A stretch of DNA of 64,000 nt from Neurospora intermedia (Eukaryota; Ascomycota; Sordariomycetes; Sordariales; Sordariaceae): NCBI GenBank assembly GCA_037102815.1, contig BTPP01000014.1:1-64000 (forward strand). Reading direction: 5' to 3'. The first letter of the stretch is position 1. Every line of letters begins with the position of its first letter. Position numbers and translations under genes: made by a program. Positions 60,601 through 64,000 of this stretch are shown here, piece by piece. The notes beneath the pieces were generated by a model. The model ran no database searches. It had not been told where the DNA came from and saw only the letters and a list, made by a program, of their open reading frames with translations.

Positions 60601-62329
60601 TAAAAAACATAATGATCCTGAAAATTTATTATTGATTATGAAATATAAAAATAACATTAATAAATCTGATTATAATAAATAAATCAACTTTCGGCGGACC
60701 CCGCCCCCTTCGGGGGCGGGGGCCCGTTTTTAGTAATAACTAAAAATTAAACACAGCTACATAAATGAAGATATAGTCCGATCAGTTAAGTAATTAACTG
60801 CGTATTCCACCCCTCCCTTCCCCCGCCCCTTCCCCACCCTGCAGTACTGCAGGGGGGGCAGGTTTGCGGGGGGGAGGGGTGGAATCAACATAATTTTGCC
60901 TACTCCTGTTTCTGCATTAATACACGCTGCCACGATGGTAACTGCAGGTGTATATTTATTAATGCGTAGTTCACCATTAATTGAATATAGTAGTACTGTC
61001 TTACTATTATGTTTATGATTAGGTGCAATAACTACTGTATTTAGTTCTCTTATTGGTTTATTCCAACAAGATATTAAAAAAGTTATAGCTTATTCCACAA
61101 TGAGTCAATTGGGGATGATGGTTATAGCTATAGGTTTATCTTCTTACAATGTAGCTTTATTTCATTTAATCAATCATGCATTTTACAAAGCACTCTTATT
61201 TTTAGGAGCTGGTAGCGTTATACACGCTGTAGCTGATAACCAAGACTTTAGAAAGTTTGGGGGGTTAAAAAATTATTTACCTTTAACATACTCTGTTATG
61301 TTAATAGCAAGCCTAAGTTTAGTGGCTTTCCCATACATGACTGGTTTTTATAGTAAAGATTTTATTTTAGAGTCTGCTTATGGACAATTTAGTTTTTCAG
61401 GGGTAGCTGTATATATCATAGCTACTATTGGTGCAATATTTACAACTTTATACTCTGTTAAAGTATTGTATTTAACTTTTTTAGCCAACCCTAATGGTTA
61501 TATCCATTTTTATAGACATTTCATATTGTATGAAAGACTATATGTATATGTAAGTTATACGGGAAAAGAAGAATTCTATTTGCCTAAGCATATGTCAAAA
61601 GAAATCAATAATTTGCCGAGATCAGTATCAGGTGAGGGTGGATTCTTTTTAAGTTTACCTTTAGTTATATTGGCCTTATTTTCTATATTCTTTGGTTTTA
61701 TTACTAAAGATATATTTATAGGTTTAGGATCTAACTTTTTTATAGATAATAGCTTATTTATTCATCCTATTCATGAGATAATGATAGATACTGAATTTGC
61801 TGTACCTACATTATTTAAACTATTGCCTTTTATATTTACTATATCTTTTAGTTTAATAGCTTTAGTTTTATCTGAAAAATACCCAAACTTAGTTGTTCAT
61901 TTTAAATTATCTAGATTAGGTTATAATCTTTTTGGTTTCTTTAATCAAAGATTTTTAGTTGAATTATTTTATAATAAATATATTACAAATTTAGTTTTAG
62001 ATTTAGGTGGACAAATTACTAAGATTTTAGATAAAGGTAGTATAGAGCTATTAGGACCTTTTGGTTTAGAAAAAGTCTTAATTAAATGAAGTAAAGATAT
62101 AGCATCTTTAAGTACAAGTATTGTAACAAATTATGCTTTATTTATTTTAGTTGGATTTATTTTATATGTATTTACATTTATTAGTTTGTTAGAAGGAGGT
62201 TTGGATTTGAATTTATCTTTATTCATTTTATTACTTTCTTTAACATCTTCTACATCTTCTTCTGATTCAAAGGAAGGAAAAATGATCAAGAAAGCTGTAG
62301 TTAGCACCAAAAATAAAAATATACGATAA
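57606..62329 (+). CDS. nad5: NADH dehydrogenase subunit 5 (three exons)
   Basis: Exons are 57606-57929, 59339-59731 and 60899-62329, 715 aa. The largest antiporter-like complex I subunit, with a long lateral helix. Splices restore [13 protein letters not shown] and [16 protein letters not shown]; both introns end in G. Blocks [40 protein letters not shown] and [20 protein letters not shown] are clear. TGA is Trp at many sites. Stop TAA 62327-62329 overlaps the next ATG by one base. The C-terminus has a Ser/Lys-rich end ([20 protein letters not shown]). Confidence 0.96.
57930..59207 (+). CDS. LAGLIDADG homing endonuclease in nad5 intron 1, C-terminus cut
   Basis: Read in phase from nad5 exon 1, through the group I core (AAATTCCGGGGAAGTCCTAA, GTAAAAGAGCAACGAGTAGA) into two motifs: [12 protein letters not shown] (about 58347) and [12 protein letters not shown] (about 58827). 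A TCCACTCTACGAGTGGA element is in frame at about 58922 ([11 protein letters not shown]). Near the end, hairpins at about 59182 and 59225 interrupt the tail; the first supplies a TAG at 59205-59207. The last dozen or so residues (still visible as MNIGRNF) are lost. The domain core is whole, so activity may remain. Intron 57930-59338. Confidence 0.85.
59732..60682 (+). CDS. LAGLIDADG homing endonuclease in nad5 intron 2
   Basis: In phase with nad5 exon 2, ending TAA 60680-60682. Motifs: [12 protein letters not shown] (about 59923) and [12 protein letters not shown] (about 60268), both with acidic residues. A CCTCCAGC hairpin (about 60378-60408) is inserted in frame as [11 protein letters not shown] between strands of the second half. 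The tail NINKSDYNK is hydrophilic. The rest of the intron (to 60898) carries GAAGATATAGTCC (about 60766), a GGGGACCCCG-type hairpin and a PstI cluster (about 60838). Confidence 0.87.
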
Positions 62330-62769
62330 TGACAAACTCAACTATACAATTACAAGAACTATATTCCAGCCCGGCTACGGTGGTCGTAGGTGGCTTAATA
62401 GTGGGTGGCCTGGGCCTAGTAGGCTACCTAGGTTGGGAACTCTATGAGTGAGTTAAACCCCAAATCAAAATCCCACCAGCATTGGTGCCTGTGTTGGTGG
62501 ATTTAGTCCCTACTGCTCCTTCCCCTCCTCCCCCACCTTTCCCTTCTTCTCTCCCTGATAAAGATAATGTTTATCCAGATTTAATTAGTCTGATAGTCGT
62601 TTTTGTATTGGATGCCTTGACAGGATGGGCTTCCGAGGTGGAGAATTTTTCGGCAAATTTAAATATCAGAGATCCCCTTACTAATAGCATCATTCCCGTG
62701 GATGATGATGTGCTTAATCACGCCAGGCGTCTTTTACGTGGTGCTTATGATACACGGTCTTGGGCTTAA
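62329..62769 (+). CDS. orphan 146-aa single-pass membrane ORF coupled by TAATG to nad5
   Basis: Not recognised. ATG 62329 shares its A with the nad5 stop. TGA 62449 is Trp (LYEWVKPQ), and TAA 62767-62769 ends it. Residues about 17-38 form one Gly/Val-rich membrane segment (ATVVVGGLIVGGLGLVGYLG). A Pro-rich linker (PTAPSPPPPPFPSSLPD) and a soluble tail follow, including LISLIVVFVLDALTGWASEV and an Asp/Arg-rich end. The codon composition is GC-richer than nad5. Translation by re-initiation after nad5 is inferred from the TAATG, as for nad4L/nad5. Confidence 0.62.
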
Positions 62770-63263
62770 CTGATCTTACCGATTCTCAGACCTTTTTTAC
62801 CTCCAGCTGTTAATTTCCTACTAAATGGGGCCTATAGGACTTTTTTATATTCGACACAATACTTGGCGGATCTTGTGGATATACAAGGTGGGTTGTATTA
62901 TACTACTTCCACCCTGGCATCTTTTCGCAACCCCCTCCTTTGCTCCGCAAAGGAGGGGGGGAGGTTAAGAATCTAAGTAAGCTTTTTTATAATATGAGAA
63001 AGATGACTATTGAAATGAACTATTTCGTGGTACATCTGGGTGGGCAGGGGGGTTATATTATAAATCGTAACAGAGTTTAATTGTAAATCGGGGGACCCCA
63101 CAACGAAGTTGTGGGGTCCCCCGATTTAAGTTCGTAGGTTTATCCACAAGCTTCCTAATCCCCCCTTCCCCCCTGCAGTACTGCAGGGGGGGGGGGCGAA
63201 AAAGTAAAAATTATAAAATATTTAGAGAGGGAGTGGCGTTTAAACCACGTCCACTCCCTCACT
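62770..63263 (+). other. spacer with orphan-ORF debris
   Basis: A frame piece near 62995-63079 (MRKMTIEMNYFVVHLGGQGG) ends at TAA. A similar sequence is at about 25753-25908 interrupted by hairpins, and the block GATTTAAGTTCGTAGGTTTAT (about 63122) recurs inverted at about 26290. CCTCCTTTGC and GGGGACCCCAC hairpins and a PstI core (about 63174) lie between. No intact gene is seen. Confidence 0.55.
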
Positions 63264-63448
63264 CTTAATAAAAAATAATAATAATACCTGCCAGCATAGA
63301 TATTATTGAAAAAATATTAGTTCCACCGGTTAATTCATAGTTAATGGTGTAGTCATTTCGTGTGCTATTAGTAAATAATGAAGAAAGAATTTTGAATGTT
63401 TTTATTTGCTTCATTAATAACTCCTATTATAAGAGTATTTATTATATG
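63264..63448 (+). repeat. 185-bp copy of the nad4 leader and first codons
   Basis: Same length as 7266-7450 with a handful of substitutions, several of which change residues (LLIIPIIG becomes SLITPIIR). It supplies the start codon of the next ORF. Confidence 0.92.
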
Positions 63449-63596
63449 TATTGAAATGAGTATTGAATTACGCAGTAGACTGCGTAGGTTAAGTAGAATC
63501 CTCCGAGATGAATTCCGTAACGGCTTTAGTTATTTAGATACTGTTCGAGGCCGGGGGACCCGGGGTGAAATCCCCCCGAAAGGGAGGATTTCTTAA
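63378..63596 (+). CDS. chimeric 72-aa ORF: nad4 N-terminus plus a basic tail
   Basis: ATG 63378, with TGA 63393 as Trp, gives MKKEFWMFLFASLITPIIRV, a copy of the nad4 start. After codon 24 the sequence is unrelated: an Arg-rich segment (RSRLRRLSRILRDEFRNGFS), then codons from a GGGGGACCC-type hairpin, TAA 63594-63596. The nad4 piece would act as a membrane anchor. It may be a by-product of the leader copy, but the frame after the join is open for 48 codons. Confidence 0.45.
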
Positions 63597-63638
63597 GACA
63601 ATTCGACAAACCTCCTGACCTCTAACACATCGACGGAA

Positions 63639-63728
63639 ATGAATAAAAAAGGATTGCATTGTAGTACAATAGTTTTTGTTTTTATTTGCTTATTATTAAT
63701 CCCTATTTTAGGGAAATCGAGTACTTAA
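63639..63728 (+). pseudogene. 29-codon nad4-start-like fragment
   Basis: MNKKGLHCSTIVFVFICLLL followed by IPILGKSST and TAA. The middle (FVFICLLLIPILG) resembles the nad4 start FLFALLIIPIIG, so this is likely an older, more diverged copy just after the better one. Confidence 0.45.
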
Positions 63729-63952
63729 ATATCCTATATTCCAGGACTCCTGCCTCCTGCCTCCTGCCTTCGGCAGGAGGCAGGAGGCTCGTCCTAGTCT
63801 AGTCTATAAAATTACTAATATTAAATATATTAATATATTATAAAGAGTTTTAATAATAATAATAATAAGGTGTAGAAGAAGTTTGGTTTAATGATCTTTA
63901 TTCTTTATATTTTTTTTTTATTTCTTTCATTTTTTTTATTAATTTATTTACC

Positions 63953-64000
63953 ATGAGATTATTAAAAAGTCATCCTTTATTAAAATTAGTTAACTCATAT
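63953..64000 (+). CDS. cob: cytochrome b, first 16 codons
   Basis: MRLLKSHPLLKLVNSY is the standard ascomycete cytochrome b N-terminus (complex III). The frame runs off the window end. The AT-rich leader of about 120 nt before ATG 63953 has no other feature. Confidence 0.9.
   Translation, partial: MRLLKSHPLLKLVNSY

Overview
This window is most of a mitochondrial genome from a filamentous ascomycete (Pezizomycotina). TGA must be read as Trp (code 4) for every conserved gene to stay open. The only tRNA-Trp has anticodon TCA. rps3 lies inside a group I intron of rnl at the omega site. The gene order is cox1, nad1, nad4, atp8, atp6, atp9, cox2, rns, cox3, nad6, rnl, nad2, nad3, nad4L, nad5, cob, all on the + strand. 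A PstI-type palindrome (CTGCAG-TA-CTGCAG flanked by C and G runs), known from Neurospora mtDNA, is scattered at about 60 sites. I cannot name the species.

Layout. 1-3331: 3' part of cox1 with two group I introns. 3294-5228: a large orphan ORF overlapping the cox1 end. 5805-10461: trnR, nad1 and nad4 (one intron). 10462-19459: accessory region with an orphan ORF behind a copied atp8 leader, nad2 debris, a copied trnW and remains of a plasmid-type B-family DNA polymerase. 19460-25561: atp8, atp6 (one intron), atp9, cox2. 25562-33620: hairpin-rich accessory region with trnR(acg), a copied trnM, a shrunken nad2 paralogue joined to another orphan ORF, and trnC. 33620-41130: rns, cox3, nad6 and 12 tRNAs. 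41340-46990: rnl with the rps3 intron. 47116-51367: 12 tRNA genes. 51457-62329: the nad2/nad3 and nad4L/nad5 pairs with four introns. 62329-63728: orphan ORFs and nad4-start copies. 63953 to the end: start of cob.

Function. The genes encode subunits of complexes I, III, IV and V, the two rRNAs, ribosomal protein S3, and tRNAs for all 20 amino acids. Most intron ORFs are LAGLIDADG homing endonucleases read in frame from the upstream exon. nad4L and nad5 share one base (TAATG), and nad2 abuts nad3 (TAAATG).

Most unusual content. A set of unrecognised ORFs, mostly membrane-anchored, each sits on the expression signals of a core gene. One overlaps the cox1 stop by 38 nt. One is joined to the nad5 stop by TAATG. 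One is joined by TAATG to a truncated nad2 paralogue. One lies behind an exact 58-bp copy of the atp8 leader. One begins with a 185-bp copy of the nad4 leader and start codon. Several use in-frame TGA as Trp, so they look adapted to this genome. Several families of GC-rich hairpins have also spread into spacers, intron ribozymes, rRNA, rps3 and endonuclease genes, in frame in some and destructive in others.
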